Of a stretch of 54,128 nt of DNA, positions 1 to 9,676 are shown one piece after another. This DNA is from Longimicrobiaceae bacterium (lineage in GTDB: Bacteria; Gemmatimonadota; Gemmatimonadetes; Longimicrobiales; Longimicrobiaceae), in assembly GCA_030447645.1 (NCBI GenBank), contig JAUJOM010000018.1, forward strand, positions 20,033-74,160. Reading direction: 5' to 3'. The notes below the pieces were generated by a model. It was not told the origin of the DNA. It did no database searches and worked only from the letters and a program-made list of their open reading frames with translations. Position numbers and translations under genes: made by a program. The stretch's first letter is position 1, and every line of letters begins with the position of its first letter.

Positions 1-933
1 GCGGACACGGCTGCGGCCACGGTGGCTGCGGGCACCCTGACGCTGGGGATGCAGACGCCTGGCGTGCTTCGTCCGGGCGTTGAGGGCACCGTCCTCCTTT
101 CGCTCACCAACCGAGGGGACACCGTAGCCCGGAATATTCGCCTGCAGATGCTCGTTCCGGGATGGATGGAGCCTATTCCACCCAGACCGGGCGATCGCGA
201 GGTGTCCATGTCGGCCTCCGCGGAGGAGGGCATCCAGATCTCTTACCGAATGGATAATCCGCCTCTTGGCCCCGGGCAAACGGAGACCCTGGAGCAGCGA
301 ATTCGCATCCCCTTAACCAGCCCGGTTACCGCAGGAGCCAGACCCTGGAGCCGGATAGTCCGTGCCCGTTTGCTGGGTCCCGACGGACACCCGCTGGCGC
401 AGGTGGAGAGCGAGATCGCGCTGGATAGCACCACGCGGGGCGATACCCTGCGAGTCGAGCGGGGCACGGGGACAGCAGGCGATCGTGAGCGCCTTGGAGC
501 TGTCCGGCTCGGCATGACGGCGGCTGCGCTCCGGCAGGCCGCTGCCGGAGCACGTGACACCGCCTGGGCGCAGGAGGGCGTACAGGAGCGTGCCCTGGTG
601 GTTCCATTCGCGCGCCAGGGGCGAGCGGTCGCGGTGCTCAGTGGCGACACCGTCGTGCGAGTCGAGGTGCGTGACACGCTCCCTCGCACCCGGGAACGGC
701 TGGGGGTGGGATCTCGCCTCGACGAGCTACGTGCAGCCTACGGTCGGGCCTGTTCGGCCGCAGGGGAGGGCGGGGTGGTGGTCTGGTTCCCTAGAGCTCC
801 GGGAATCAGCTTCGCCCTGGATGCACCGATCCCGGTAAACAAGGGGCAAATCCGTGAAAGCGTTGATCCGCTCCCCGCTTCCGCCCGGGTAACCCGCTGG
901 TGGCTGCGCCGCGGAGTGGATCGCTGCCCGTGA
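1..933 (+). CDS. C-terminal part of an unknown protein with an Ig-like segment (5' end outside window)
   Basis: The frame is open from the first base, so the start and probable signal peptide lie upstream. The first ~110 visible residues have the beta-rich look of NEW3/CARDB-type Ig-like modules (LTNRGDTVARNIRLQMLVPG), which often sit in exported or surface proteins. The last ~150 residues hold a different segment ending in WFPRAPGISFALD followed by a Trp/Arg-rich tail. I do not recognise a catalytic motif. The stop TGA overlaps the proposed GTG start of the PEP carboxylase gene (GTGA), which suggests translational coupling. Exported location is inferred from composition only. Confidence 0.6.
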   Translation, partial: ADTAAATVAAGTLTLGMQTPGVLRPGVEGTVLLSLTNRGDTVARNIRLQMLVPGWMEPIPPRPGDREVSMSASAEEGIQISYRMDNPPLGPGQTETLEQRIRIPLTSPVTAGARPWSRIVRARLLGPDGHPLAQVESEIALDSTTRGDTLRVERGTGTAGDRERLGAVRLGMTAAALRQAAAGARDTAWAQEGVQERALVVPFARQGRAVAVLSGDTVVRVEVRDTLPRTRERLGVGSRLDELRAAYGRACSAAGEGGVVVWFPRAPGISFALDAPIPVNKGQIRESVDPLPASARVTRWWLRRGVDRCP

Positions 934-3692
934 CCAGCCCAATCTGGAGAACGGAGGCGCAGACAGAACGGCTCCGCGAGCTGACGGGGGAAGACCCCAC
1001 CCTCAGGGACGCACCGCTGCGGCGGGACGTGCGCTCGCTCGGTACTCTGCTGGGGAATGTGATCCGCGAACAAGCGGGGGACGAGCTTTTCGGGGCCGTC
1101 GAAACACTGCGCCAGCTGGCCATCCAGCACCGCGGCGAGACTCTCGAGGGCGATTCCGCCAGCATTCCAGACGTGCACGAGTTGATTGATCGCGCCGAAC
1201 GGATCGTGGAGGGTATGCGGATCGCGGAGGCGTACCGCCTCACCAAAGCCTTTTCCATCTACTTTGAGCTAACCAATCTGGCGGAAACCGCACATCGCAA
1301 GCGCCGCCGGCGTGCCGCGCAGCTCCACATCGGGCAGCCGCCCCAGCCCGGCACCCTGCGTGGCACGCTCCAGCGCCTGCGCGAAGCAGGAGTGGAGCGT
1401 ACGCGTGTGCTCGAGTATCTCCGCCGGATCGAGGTCGTGCCCGTATTCACCGCGCATCCTACCGAGGTTTCCCGCCGGACCGTGCTCTTCAAGCGACGCC
1501 GGATTGCGGAGGCACTCGAACGCCTGGATCAGCTCCCGCTCACGGATGCGGAAGCCACGGCGCAGGAGATCGCAATCACGGCGGAGATCACCGCCCTCTG
1601 GCAGACGGACGAGGTGCGGCGGAAGCGCCCCTCGGTTCGCGATGAGATTCAGATGGGGCTCGACTACTACCCTCAGGTGCTGGTGGGTACCGTCCCCGGC
1701 CTCTACACCGAGATGGCAGCGGCTCTCGGCTTCACCTACGAGGAGGAATCTTTTGCACGCGAGCTTCCCCGGGTTGTCCGCTTCGGCTCGTGGATCGGAG
1801 GAGACCGGGATGGCAATCCATACGTCACACCCGAGGTGACGCGCAGCGCACTGCAACTCGCACGCGAAACCATCCTCGATGAGTACGTGCGGACGCTGGA
1901 GGCGCTCGTAGAGCGGCTGAGTCCTTCCACTCTGCAGGTGGGCGTTTCACCCGAGCTACAACGCGCGCTGGACCGGTATACGGAAACCATGGCCTCGCTC
2001 GATCCGCACCCGGAAAGGCGCTCGTCCACCGAAGTGTACCGCCGCTTCCTGGGCTATGTCGGCTGGCGCCTCCGCTCCGCCCGCGATGATCCCGCACGCC
2101 CCGGTGCATACCCGGATGCGCAAGCATTCGCGGAGGATCTTCGCCGGGTACGTGAAAGCCTTTCGGCGAATCGGGGCGAGCGCCTGGCGCGGCTTCTCCT
2201 GGACCCGCTGCTGCGGCAGGTGGAAACCTTGGATTTCACCTGCACACACTGGACATCTGGCAGCATGCGCGGGTGCACGAGCGTGCCAGCGAGGAGTTGT
2301 TCGGCAGCGACGCCGCGGACGCTCTGCCTTCGCCACCCTCTCAAGATACCGCGCTCCTGCTCGAAACCCTGCGTATGGTGGCCGAACTGAAACGTGCGTA
2401 CCCGCCAGAGGCGATTCAAAGCTACGTGATCAGTGGCGCCCGCTCGGCAGATGACGTTCTCACCCTGGTCCGCCTGGCGGAAGTCGGTGGCGTACAGGTC
2501 GCCGCATCGGAAGGGGATCCGGGGTTGATGCCCGTTCCGCTCTTCGAGTCCATTGAAGACCTGCGCAACAGTCCGGCAGTGTGCCGGGACCTGTGGACCC
2601 GGAGCGACTACTCGCGGCTGCTCGATTCCTGGGGCCGCCACCAGGAGGTGATGCTGGGCTACTCCGATTCCAACAAGGATGGGGGTATGCTCACCAGCAC
2701 CTGGGAGATCTATAAGTCGCATCGTGCCCTGCGCCAGGTAGCCCGGGAATGCGGAGTCACGCTGCGGCTCTTTCACGGTCGGGGCGGAACCGTGGGACGT
2801 GGGGAGGACCCACGCACCGCGCGATCACCTCGCAGCCCGCGGGTGCTTTCGACGGGGAGATCAAGATTACCGAGCAGGGGAGGTCCTCAACTGGAAGTAT
2901 GCGGACCCGGTGCTCGCCGAGCGCAACCTGGAACTCATGGTGGCTGCTTCCCTGGAGTCCCTCGCGCAGCCCGGCTCCACCCGGCCGGAGCAGGACGCAC
3001 GCTGGGAAAACGCTATGGAGGAGATGTCCCGCGAAGCCTATCAATTTTACCGGCAGCAGATCGCCGAGAATCCGGACATCCTCGCCTACTTCCAGCAGGC
3101 GACTCCCGTTGGGGAGCTGGAGCACGCCAAGATCGGCTCGCGGCCGGCACGAAGGGGCGAAAGCCGTGGCCTGGAAGATCTCCGCGCCATCCCTTGGGTG
3201 TTCGGCTGGATGCAGAGCCGACAGGTGCTCCCCGCCTGGTTCGGGGTTGGATATGCACTCGAGCGATATGCTGCCAGAGGAGATGAGCAAGTGCGGCTAC
3301 TTCAGGAGATGCTGGAAGCCTTCCCGCTGTTTCATGACCTGATTCGCAATGTGGAGGTGGGAACGGCGAAGGCGGACCTGCACATCGCCCGCCGCTATGC
3401 CGAGCTGGTGCCCGACGCCGCGCTTCGGGAGCGGGTTTTTTCCATGATCACAAACGAGTTCGAGCGCACCGAGCGAATCATTCTCCGCATCACGGGGCAA
3501 AGCCGGCTGCTGGAAGAGAACCCGGTCCTCGCACGCTCTATCCGGCTCCGGAAACCCTATGTGGATCCGATGAGTCTCATCCAGGTGAGTCTGCTGCGCC
3601 GAAAGCGAGCCGGTGAAGAAGGCGACGATCTGAACTTCGCGCTTGCCGCAACCATCAATGGCATCGCGGCCGGGCTGCGAAACACCGGCTAG
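930..3692 (+). CDS. ppc: Phosphoenolpyruvate carboxylase, broken by three single-base losses
   Basis: PEP carboxylase makes oxaloacetate from PEP and bicarbonate, refilling the TCA cycle. Visible family signatures in order: FTAHPTEVSRRT (catalytic His near the N terminus), LGYSDSNKDGG, the Gly-rich loop GRGGTVGRG, and the canonical C-terminal ending RNTG. About 921 residues if repaired, normal for the family. The reading frame is lost at about 2231 (TTGG-ATTTCAC, one G missing), about 2796 (GTGGGGAGG, one G missing) and about 2880 (CAGGGGAGG, one G missing). Adding one G at each site restores a continuous protein with conserved sequence on both sides. The GTG at 930 overlaps the upstream stop; an in-frame GTG at 900 is an alternative. 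All conserved blocks are intact, so consensus error is more likely than gene loss. Confidence 0.93.
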
Positions 3693-3705
3693 TGGAGGTG
3701 ACGTT

Positions 3706-4657
3706 TTGAAGCGCAGAGAGCTGGCTTGGCCTGCTCCTCCTCGCGGGGTGCAGGCTCGCTGAGGTGAGCACGCCCGGTGGGGAGGACCTGCTGGTGGTGG
3801 AAGCAGTGCTGCGCCCGGATCAGGCGGAGCAGAAGCTTCTGCTGCACCATAGCGTACACGAGCAACAGGTAAGAGGAGAGCCTGATGCGCGGGTAACGCT
3901 TCCGCAGGGACGACGGCAGGGAGATCGTGTATCGGCCGGCGCTCGAGCCTGACCCGCGCGTTTTCCAGGCGCCATCGCAGATCGACCGATGTGGACCGTA
4001 CCAGCGCGGTGGTCCCCACCCTCGCCACCTGCTACATCTCACAAGCAGGAACAGCGGGGTTTGTGGTGCCGGGGCGGAGCTACGATCTCGACATCCAAAC
4101 CCGGATGGTCGCCACATCCGGGGACGTTCGCAGATTCCAGGCGCTTTTGACTTTGTTGGCAGCAGCGCTCTCCGGGCCGGAAGCTGCGTGTTGCCGCCCA
4201 ATACTCCCATCGAGGTGGCATGGTCGCGCTCCCCGGGCGCGTGGAGCTGTAGCCGATCTTGAGGTTCGCGGCCTCGCGCATGCCCTGGCTCCCCTCGGGA
4301 TCGAGGGATGTGCCGGACCCGCTGAACCTGTTCGGCCTCGCCATCTCGGATGCGGACACGACCCTGCTGGTGCCAGGTGACTTCGGGGTGTTTCAGCGGG
4401 TGGAGCAGCGGCAACGATCTCCTCCAGGCGCTGCAGCGTGGATTGCCCGACGGCGTGGAAGCTACGCTCACACTCGCCGCCGCGGATCGCAACTACGTGA
4501 ATGCGATCCGCGGGGCCGTTTCAACCCCTCCGGAAATGTTCGCATCTCCACCGTAGTGGGGGACGGGGTGGGAGTGTTCGGCTCGATCGGTCCCCGAACC
4601 CTCCGGATCCAGGTGCGGAGTGGGAATACGCGAAGCCCTTGCGTGGTGCCTGGTTAG
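3706..4657 (+). CDS. Probable lipoprotein of DUF4249-like type, multiply frameshifted
   Basis: A good Shine-Dalgarno (GGAGG, 3694-3698) precedes a TTG at 3706. One frame then gives a lipoprotein signal, LGLLLLAGC, after a shift near 3712-3720. Segments in all three frames form one consistent beta-rich protein: DLLVVEAVLRPDQ, then REIVYRPALEPDPR, VPGRSYDLDIQ, DGRHIRGRSQIPGAFDFV, LPPNTPIEVAWSRSPGA, LTLAAADRNYVNAIRG and VRISTVVGDGVGVFGS near the end. This order resembles outer-membrane lipoproteins annotated DUF4249, but the match is from memory of the family pattern. At least five shifts occur within 950 bp, denser than in ppc next door, so a genuine decaying gene cannot be excluded. Its stop overlaps the stop of the convergent SIMPL gene. 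Confidence 0.6.
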
Positions 4658-5424
4658 CGCGCCCCTTCGATCGCGAAGACCACCGAAATCACGGCTGCCA
4701 CGGTACGCTCTCCGGGTTGGATCGGCGGGGGTGGGGGCATCATGTCGCGGCCGCCGCTGGCTGTCGCGAAGGCCATCTCCCCGCCGTAGAACTGAGGCCG
4801 CCCAGCCGAGGTGCTCGCATCCAGCACTGGCCCGAGCCGCACCCCCAGTGCCGCCGCGATGGTTTCCGCCGTTTGCCTGGCTTTTTGCACGGCTCGTCGG
4901 GACGCTTCCGCCTGCGCCGTTTCGCTGTTTCGCAGCCCGAAGCGGATGCCGTTCACCCGGTTGGCACCCGCACCGAGGGCGACGTCAATCAGCGGTCCTA
5001 CCCGCTCCAGTGCCCCGGTGCGCAGCGAAACGGCGTTGCCAACCCGGTATCCTCGTGGGCGCGGGCGGCCCGGCCGCATGGGAGTACCTTCCGTCACCAA
5101 GGTATCCGGTTCGTAGTTGGGAGACACGGAAAAGCCGCGGGTTTCGATATCACGCCGGGGTACACCCGCGCCGGTGAGCGCCGCGATCACGCGTTCCATG
5201 GTGCGGCTGTTGGCGTCGCTGGCGGCGCGCGCCGTGGCTCCCACCGTTTCGACGCTGAAGTCGATCCGTGCTTCATCCGGCGTGACCAGCACCTCGCCTA
5301 CGCCAGTTACCCGGATCGTGCGCTCGGTACGCGGGGTGGAGGCAGGTTGCTGCGCAAGGGCCGGCGCTGCCGCCGAGGCGAGCACTGCCGACAAGAGCAG
5401 GGTACAAACCGGATACATTTTCAT
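4654..5424 (-). CDS. Periplasmic SIMPL (DUF541) domain protein
   Basis: A 256-residue protein with a clear cleavable signal peptide (MKMYPVCTLLLSAVLASAAA-PALAQ). The mature part starts with the SIMPL hallmark IRVTGVGEVLVTPDEARIDF, and then has paired helices and strands through VSLRTGALERVGPLIDVAL. SIMPL proteins are periplasmic or cell-surface oligomers of generally unknown function, linked in places to oxidative stress. A Pro-rich linker (MPPPPPIQPGE) lies before the final strand. It is divergent from queE and convergent with the lipoprotein gene upstream. The frame is intact. Confidence 0.88.
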   Translation of the reverse strand: MKMYPVCTLLLSAVLASAAAPALAQQPASTPRTERTIRVTGVGEVLVTPDEARIDFSVETVGATARAASDANSRTMERVIAALTGAGVPRRDIETRGFSVSPNYEPDTLVTEGTPMRPGRPRPRGYRVGNAVSLRTGALERVGPLIDVALGAGANRVNGIRFGLRNSETAQAEASRRAVQKARQTAETIAAALGVRLGPVLDASTSAGRPQFYGGEMAFATASGGRDMMPPPPPIQPGERTVAAVISVVFAIEGAR

Positions 5425-5523
5425 AGGCGGAGTCCAGTGGAGTGGAATGCAGATGTACCCGCCCGGGCCTGGCGTGGTCCATGCCCGTTGGAGCCTATGA
5501 ATACGCCGGGTGTACAGGGCGGC

Positions 5524-6168
5524 ATGGCAAAACGGTACGCGATCAAGGAAGTCTTCGCCACATTACAGGGGGAGGGGGCGCAAGCAGGTACCCCGGCGGT
5601 ATTTCTGCGCTTCGCGGGCTGCAACCTGGGCTACGAGGTATGCCCCTGGTGTGACACCGACTGGGCCAAGGCGGACTACACCCCTGATCTTGCCGGTACG
5701 CTGCAGCTGATGCGCGAAGCCGCCGCAAGCGGGTTCGGCGGTGAGCGGCCCGGCCTGCTGGCTGTGGTCACTGGGGGGGAGCCAAGCCTGCAGCTGGACC
5801 GCCCGCTGGCGGATGCGCTGCGGGAGCGAGGATACCGGATCAGCATGGAGTCCAACGGTTCCCGGTTGGTGGACCGTACGCTGGTGGACTGGCTCACCAT
5901 CTCGCCCAAGCAGGCGGAGTTCGTGCAACGGGAGGGAAGCGAGCTGAAGTTGCTCTTCACCGGCGCCCACGCCGCGGGGATTACTCCGGATGTGGAAGCA
6001 GTGCGGCGCATGGCTCACGGCACTCGCTTCGAGCACTACTACCTGCAGCCCATCGACCTGCCCGAGCAGGGCGGACCGAATTACGACGAGGCGATCCGGG
6101 CGGTGATGGAGCTCGGCCCCCCCTGGCGCCTTTCCGTACAGACCCACAAGGTGGCGGGCATTCCGTAA
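5524..6168 (+). CDS. queE: 7-carboxy-7-deazaguanine synthase (radical SAM)
   Basis: QueE converts 6-carboxytetrahydropterin to 7-carboxy-7-deazaguanine in queuosine/7-deazaguanine biosynthesis. The protein opens with YAIKEVFATLQGEG, typical of QueE, carries FLRFAGCN and CPWCDTDW for the 4Fe-4S/SAM centre, and VTGGEPSLQ, the GGEP SAM-binding motif. The cysteine spacing is C-x6-C-x2-C, unlike the C-x3-C-x2-C of standard radical SAM enzymes or the longer loop in some QueE proteins. The ATG at 5524 fits family alignments best; an in-frame ATG at 5497 (ggag four bases upstream) would add nine residues. No queC, queD or queF lies in the window. The next gene follows 4 bp downstream. Confidence 0.9.
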   Translation: MAKRYAIKEVFATLQGEGAQAGTPAVFLRFAGCNLGYEVCPWCDTDWAKADYTPDLAGTLQLMREAAASGFGGERPGLLAVVTGGEPSLQLDRPLADALRERGYRISMESNGSRLVDRTLVDWLTISPKQAEFVQREGSELKLLFTGAHAAGITPDVEAVRRMAHGTRFEHYYLQPIDLPEQGGPNYDEAIRAVMELGPPWRLSVQTHKVAGIP

Positions 6169-6172
6169 TCGG

Positions 6173-7093
6173 GTGCGGGCTTTCTACAGTGACCGGTTCG
6201 TGCTCCCCCTCCCGGAGGGGCACCGCTTCCCGATGTCCAAGTACGCCCGCGTTCGCGAGCGTTGCCTCGCCGAGCAGGTCCTGGATGCAGAGCAGCTAGC
6301 CGAGCCCCCCGCCATCAGCTGGGAACACCTCGCTCTGGTGCACGGAAGCAGCTACCTGCAGCGGGTGCAGGAAGGGACGCTCTCTCCGCTCGAGCAGCGG
6401 CGAATTGGCTTTCCCTGGAGCCCGGAGATGGTCGAGCGCTCCCGGCGTTCGGTAGGCGCCACGCTTGCTGCCGCGCGTATCGCGCTTGATGATGCGACGC
6501 TACGCGGCTGGGGAGTGGCGGCCAATCTGGCCGGTGGCACCCACCACGCGTATCCGGAGCATGGGGAAGGATTTTGCGTCTTCAACGACGCTGCGGTAAC
6601 GGTGCGTGTGCTGCAGCGGGAGAGCCGCATTGAGCGCGCCGCCATCCTGGACTGCGACGTGCACCAGGGGAACGGCACCGCCGCGATCTTCGCCGCGGAT
6701 CCCACCGTCTTCACCTTTTCCATTCACGGCGCCAGGAATTTTCCGTTTCGCAAAGAGCGGAGCACGCTAGACGTGGAGCTTCCCGATGGGGCGGGAGACG
6801 ACACCTTCCTGGCAGCGCTGGATCTGCACGTTCCCGAGATCATCGCTGCCTTTCGCCCGGACTTGGTGGTGTACCTGGCTGGTGCGGACCCGTTTCACGA
6901 CGATCGCTTCGGGAGGCTCGCCCTATCCAAGCGGGGTTTGGCCGGTCGGGACCGGTTCGTGCTTGGGTGCTGTCGCGAGGCCGCAGTGCCGGTCGCTGTT
7001 ACCATGGCGGGGGGTTATGCCCGCGATACCGAGGACACCGTGGACGTTCACACTGAAACGCTGCGCATTGCCGCGGCAATGGAGTGCTTTTGA
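6173..7093 (+). CDS. Histone deacetylase-superfamily (AcuC-like) deacetylase
   Basis: A 306-residue zinc-dependent deacetylase fold. Catalytic features are all visible: the His pair in GGTHHAYP (residues 124-125), zinc ligands in CDVHQGNG (Asp162, His164) and GADPFHDD (Asp239), and the Tyr loop AGGYARD. Bacterial members remove acetyl groups from lysine or polyamine substrates; the substrate here cannot be told. The GTG start at 6173 is 4 bp after queE, so the two are probably co-transcribed. The 3' end overlaps the start of the next lipoprotein gene. Confidence 0.88.
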   Translation: MRAFYSDRFVLPLPEGHRFPMSKYARVRERCLAEQVLDAEQLAEPPAISWEHLALVHGSSYLQRVQEGTLSPLEQRRIGFPWSPEMVERSRRSVGATLAAARIALDDATLRGWGVAANLAGGTHHAYPEHGEGFCVFNDAAVTVRVLQRESRIERAAILDCDVHQGNGTAAIFAADPTVFTFSIHGARNFPFRKERSTLDVELPDGAGDDTFLAALDLHVPEIIAAFRPDLVVYLAGADPFHDDRFGRLALSKRGLAGRDRFVLGCCREAAVPVAVTMAGGYARDTEDTVDVHTETLRIAAAMECF

Positions 7094-7698
7094 AATACCT
7101 GATTTTGGCCGGGATGCTCCTCGCCGCCGGCTGCAGCGTAGAGGGACAGCGGACGGAGCCGGTCGAGGAGACGGTTCAGGAGACCGTGGCTATACCACGG
7201 GCGCTCCCGTCTGCGCCCGTACCCGACCGCGAGATCCGACAGGGAACCGTGTGCGCCAGGTTTGTCGGCAAGGTCCGGGAGATCGCCGAGCGTCATCCTC
7301 AGGATGTACCCACGTTTTTAGCGGCACTTCAGCGCGAGTTCGTGGGCGGCAGTGGTGACCCGTTCGCGATGCGGCAAGCGTTGCGGGAAAATCGCTGGAA
7401 CCCGCGCTACGTTTATGCCGGGCATGGTGGCTTTCGGCCGGAGTACGATGACGATCGCAAAGCCTACCGTGAAGGCGGAAACCACCAGCCTGGCCATTTC
7501 ATCTCGGTGTTTTCCATCGCGGCGCAGTTCGGTGGTGACGCGGCGCGGTTGGCAATTGGTGAGGCTGGCGACTACAATCCGGAAGAAGAAGACGACCTGA
7601 GGCTGAGCGGGGTGGCGATTCGTCTGGGGACCGGCCTTGCCGGTGGATCACTCAGCGCCGCGGACGTCGCGGTGCAGGTTCGGAAGCTCTGCCGCTGA
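7090..7698 (+). CDS. Small lipoprotein of unknown function
   Basis: I do not recognise the family. With a TTG start at 7090 (TTGA overlap with the upstream stop) the product begins MKYLILAGMLLAAGC, a textbook lipoprotein signal with lipobox LAAGC; a GTG at 7084 would add two residues. The mature part of ~190 residues has a single internal Cys near TVCARF and a C-terminal Cys (RKLCR), a possible disulfide, and an acidic stretch GDYNPEEEDD. Overlap with the deacetylase gene suggests one transcript from queE onward. It converges on ygfZ. Confidence 0.7.
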   Translation: MKYLILAGMLLAAGCSVEGQRTEPVEETVQETVAIPRALPSAPVPDREIRQGTVCARFVGKVREIAERHPQDVPTFLAALQREFVGGSGDPFAMRQALRENRWNPRYVYAGHGGFRPEYDDDRKAYREGGNHQPGHFISVFSIAAQFGGDAARLAIGEAGDYNPEEEDDLRLSGVAIRLGTGLAGGSLSAADVAVQVRKLCR

Positions 7699-7703
7699 TC
7701 GCC

Positions 7704-7718
7704 AGGCCCCTAGGGCCT
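7704..7718. terminator. Short hairpin between convergent genes
   Basis: AGGCCC-CTA-GGGCCT forms a 6-bp GC-rich stem with a 3-nt loop. It lies between the stop of the lipoprotein gene and the stop of ygfZ, whose stop codon sits in the loop region. There is no T tract on either side, so terminator function is a guess. Confidence 0.3.
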
Positions 7719-8783
7719 CGCGAACGGCAACTCCACGACCATCGCATTGGCATTCCCTACTTGCACCAGGCTGCCGGGAGTGACCTCGCGGCGCACATAG
7801 CCCAGCGCGACGGTTTGTTGGAGTAGCGGAGAAAACACGGCGCTCGTAGTCCATCCCACCTGCCTGGCTGTGTGCGGATGCAACAGCGGGGTGCGCTCGG
7901 TGGGTGCAGGCGCATCGCCGAGAAGCAGGCCGCGCAGGTGGCGGTTCACGTGGCCCCGGTGCGCGATCCGGATGATCACCTCCTGGCCCGTGTAACACCC
8001 CTTGGTGAACGAAATTCCCCGTGACATCAGCCCCGTGGATTCCCAGGCTTCGGTAGGAATGGTTTCCTCCGTTAGCTCCGCACCGTAACGAGGCCTTCCG
8101 ATTTCGATCCGGAGGACTTCAAGCGCATCAAAACCCACGGGCTTCGCTCCGGCCGCGAGCAGCGCGTCCCACAGTCCCGGCAGGACGGAAACGGCGGCGA
8201 ACAGGTCATATCCGTCCTCCCCGCCAGCGTCGCGCGTGCCGACCACCAGCAGCGGTTGATCCTCCCGGGTGGCGTCATGGCGCCCGTCTTCTCCCAGTGC
8301 GGCTATATCTCCCAGCACGGCGTGCAGGGTTTCGAGGGATCGGGGACCATACACCCCCAGGCTGCCGGTCTCGTCCGATACGTCGGCCCAGTGGGCGAAC
8401 ATCGGCGGCACGAACTTGCGCAGATGCTCGGTCGTGCCGCTAAAAGCTTCCCGCGGCAGGTCGAGCAGCACTTCGGATCCGCGTCGGAAGGCGCGCAACT
8501 CGGCCAGCGTGCGCCCCTTGGGGGTCAGCAGGGCCGCGTACACGCCTCGCTCCGGGGGAGCACCCGCCAGGTCGTTGGTGATCAATCCCTGCACCATTCG
8601 CACGGGGTCCTTGCCCCACAGCCGAATACGGGCCCGATCCAACCGGTCGGCTACTCCCGCAGCTGTGCGCACCACCTGGTACTCCGCACGGCTGTCGCCA
8701 TAATGCCGAACTACTGGATGGCCGCCGATCTCACCCCATACGGCGCCCACCTCATCCTGGGCCTGTCGGAGCGGCGTGCTCAT
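7710..8783 (-). CDS. ygfZ: Folate-binding YgfZ/GcvT-family protein
   Basis: A 357-residue GcvT-fold protein with the diagnostic motif KGCYTGQEVI (around residue 265), which separates YgfZ from true aminomethyltransferases. YgfZ proteins use folate to support assembly or repair of Fe-S clusters in some enzymes, including radical SAM proteins. The N-terminal domain has LITNDL and LTPKGRTLAELRAF, also typical. The start ATG (8783) overlaps the stop of mug by 4 bp, so the two genes form an operon transcribed leftward. Confidence 0.9.
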   Translation of the reverse strand: MSTPLRQAQDEVGAVWGEIGGHPVVRHYGDSRAEYQVVRTAAGVADRLDRARIRLWGKDPVRMVQGLITNDLAGAPPERGVYAALLTPKGRTLAELRAFRRGSEVLLDLPREAFSGTTEHLRKFVPPMFAHWADVSDETGSLGVYGPRSLETLHAVLGDIAALGEDGRHDATREDQPLLVVGTRDAGGEDGYDLFAAVSVLPGLWDALLAAGAKPVGFDALEVLRIEIGRPRYGAELTEETIPTEAWESTGLMSRGISFTKGCYTGQEVIIRIAHRGHVNRHLRGLLLGDAPAPTERTPLLHPHTARQVGWTTSAVFSPLLQQTVALGYVRREVTPGSLVQVGNANAMVVELPFARP

Positions 8784-9292
8784 GCGGGAGCGGATTCCAC
8801 CAGAACTCGAAGCTCCCGGTACCAGTAGAGCTTATGGGCGAAAGGCAGACGTGCCAGGCCGCTCGGGCTGGGTGCCACGAAATCGGTAGTTCCTTCTACC
8901 AGTGAACTCGCCTGACGTCCCCAGGGGGTCTGGAGCATACCGGCGGCCCGGAGGTACACACCCTTGCCGTTGTAGCATACCACGCGCGGCGCGTACTCTG
9001 TTACAAGCTGCTGTAGTCGAGCCGCGCCCGCACGGTACTCGGCATAGCTGACCTCGCTAGCGGAGCGCGTCGGGCGCTTAACCAGGTCCGTCACCCCAAT
9101 GCTAAGTTCGAGGAGCGAGCGACTTTCGTGGGGAGCCATCCTGCGCGGCGTCAAGCCGGCGGCCGCAAGCAGCTCCCAGAAGCGATTGTTGCGCCCACTG
9201 TACGGATGGCCGGTCTCCGCCGCCCGAATGCTCGGATTGAAGCCGACGAACAGCAGCCGCAACCCTGGTGCGATCAGATCCGGTAGACTCAC
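8780..9292 (-). CDS. mug: Mismatch-specific (G:T/G:U) uracil/thymine DNA glycosylase
   Basis: A 170-residue product, usual for Mug/TDG (UDG family 2). Visible motifs: LLFVGFNPSIRAAETGH (active-site motif 1 with Asn) and PSPSGLAR near residue 140 (intercalation loop). It excises uracil or ethenocytosine opposite G. The GTG start at 9292 overlaps by 4 bp the stop of the small gene at 9289, and its stop overlaps ygfZ, giving a three-gene leftward operon. A second uracil glycosylase (family 5) lies at 25.0 kb. Confidence 0.87.
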   Translation of the reverse strand: MSLPDLIAPGLRLLFVGFNPSIRAAETGHPYSGRNNRFWELLAAAGLTPRRMAPHESRSLLELSIGVTDLVKRPTRSASEVSYAEYRAGAARLQQLVTEYAPRVVCYNGKGVYLRAAGMLQTPWGRQASSLVEGTTDFVAPSPSGLARLPFAHKLYWYRELRVLVESAPA

Positions 9293-9564
9293 CCGCCCGC
9301 TTCTCGCAGCAGCGTGCGCAGCCGATCGTCAGCTCCCTCCAACTCGGTCACATGCCGACGCACCTCCGCGGTAGACGCGGCATTTGGCAGGTCCAGCTTG
9401 GCTTCGCTACCCTCCCCGCGAGGGAGAAAAACCAGCGTCATTTTCCAGCCTTCCACACCGGTCGCCTTGCGCGCGACGAGGTCAACGCTGTACTCGGTGC
9501 CATCACACTCCAGGCGACTGGATAAACGGTGCTCCTTCCAGGAGGAGCTGCGGGACAGGGCCAT
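9289..9564 (-). CDS. Small hypothetical protein (91 aa)
   Basis: No family recognised. From the ATG at 9564 it reads MALSRSSSWKEHRLSS..., with WKMTLVFLPRGEG as a likely beta hairpin and an amphipathic helix TAEVRRHVTELEGADDRLRTLLREA at the end (shown in part). An open frame continues upstream to 9813 but has no good start and overlaps the divergent gene at 9677. It is coupled to mug (4-bp overlap), so a repair-linked or merely co-transcribed role is possible. Confidence 0.55.
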   Translation of the reverse strand: MALSRSSSWKEHRLSSRLECDGTEYSVDLVARKATGVEGWKMTLVFLPRGEGSEAKLDLPNAASTAEVRRHVTELEGADDRLRTLLREAGG

Positions 9565-9676
9565 AAAGACCTGACTTTCGGGTCTGGTGAATGCGCTGCG
9601 AAAATGGCATAATAACCCGCTGCCGCGCAGCGGAGCAATCGCGTGGCCGCGTCGTTGAACCCTGTCAGGAGTAACC

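Noticed and set aside
4501..5523. Long in-frame extension upstream of queE
   Set aside because: It runs antisense through the SIMPL gene, and family alignment places the start at 5524.
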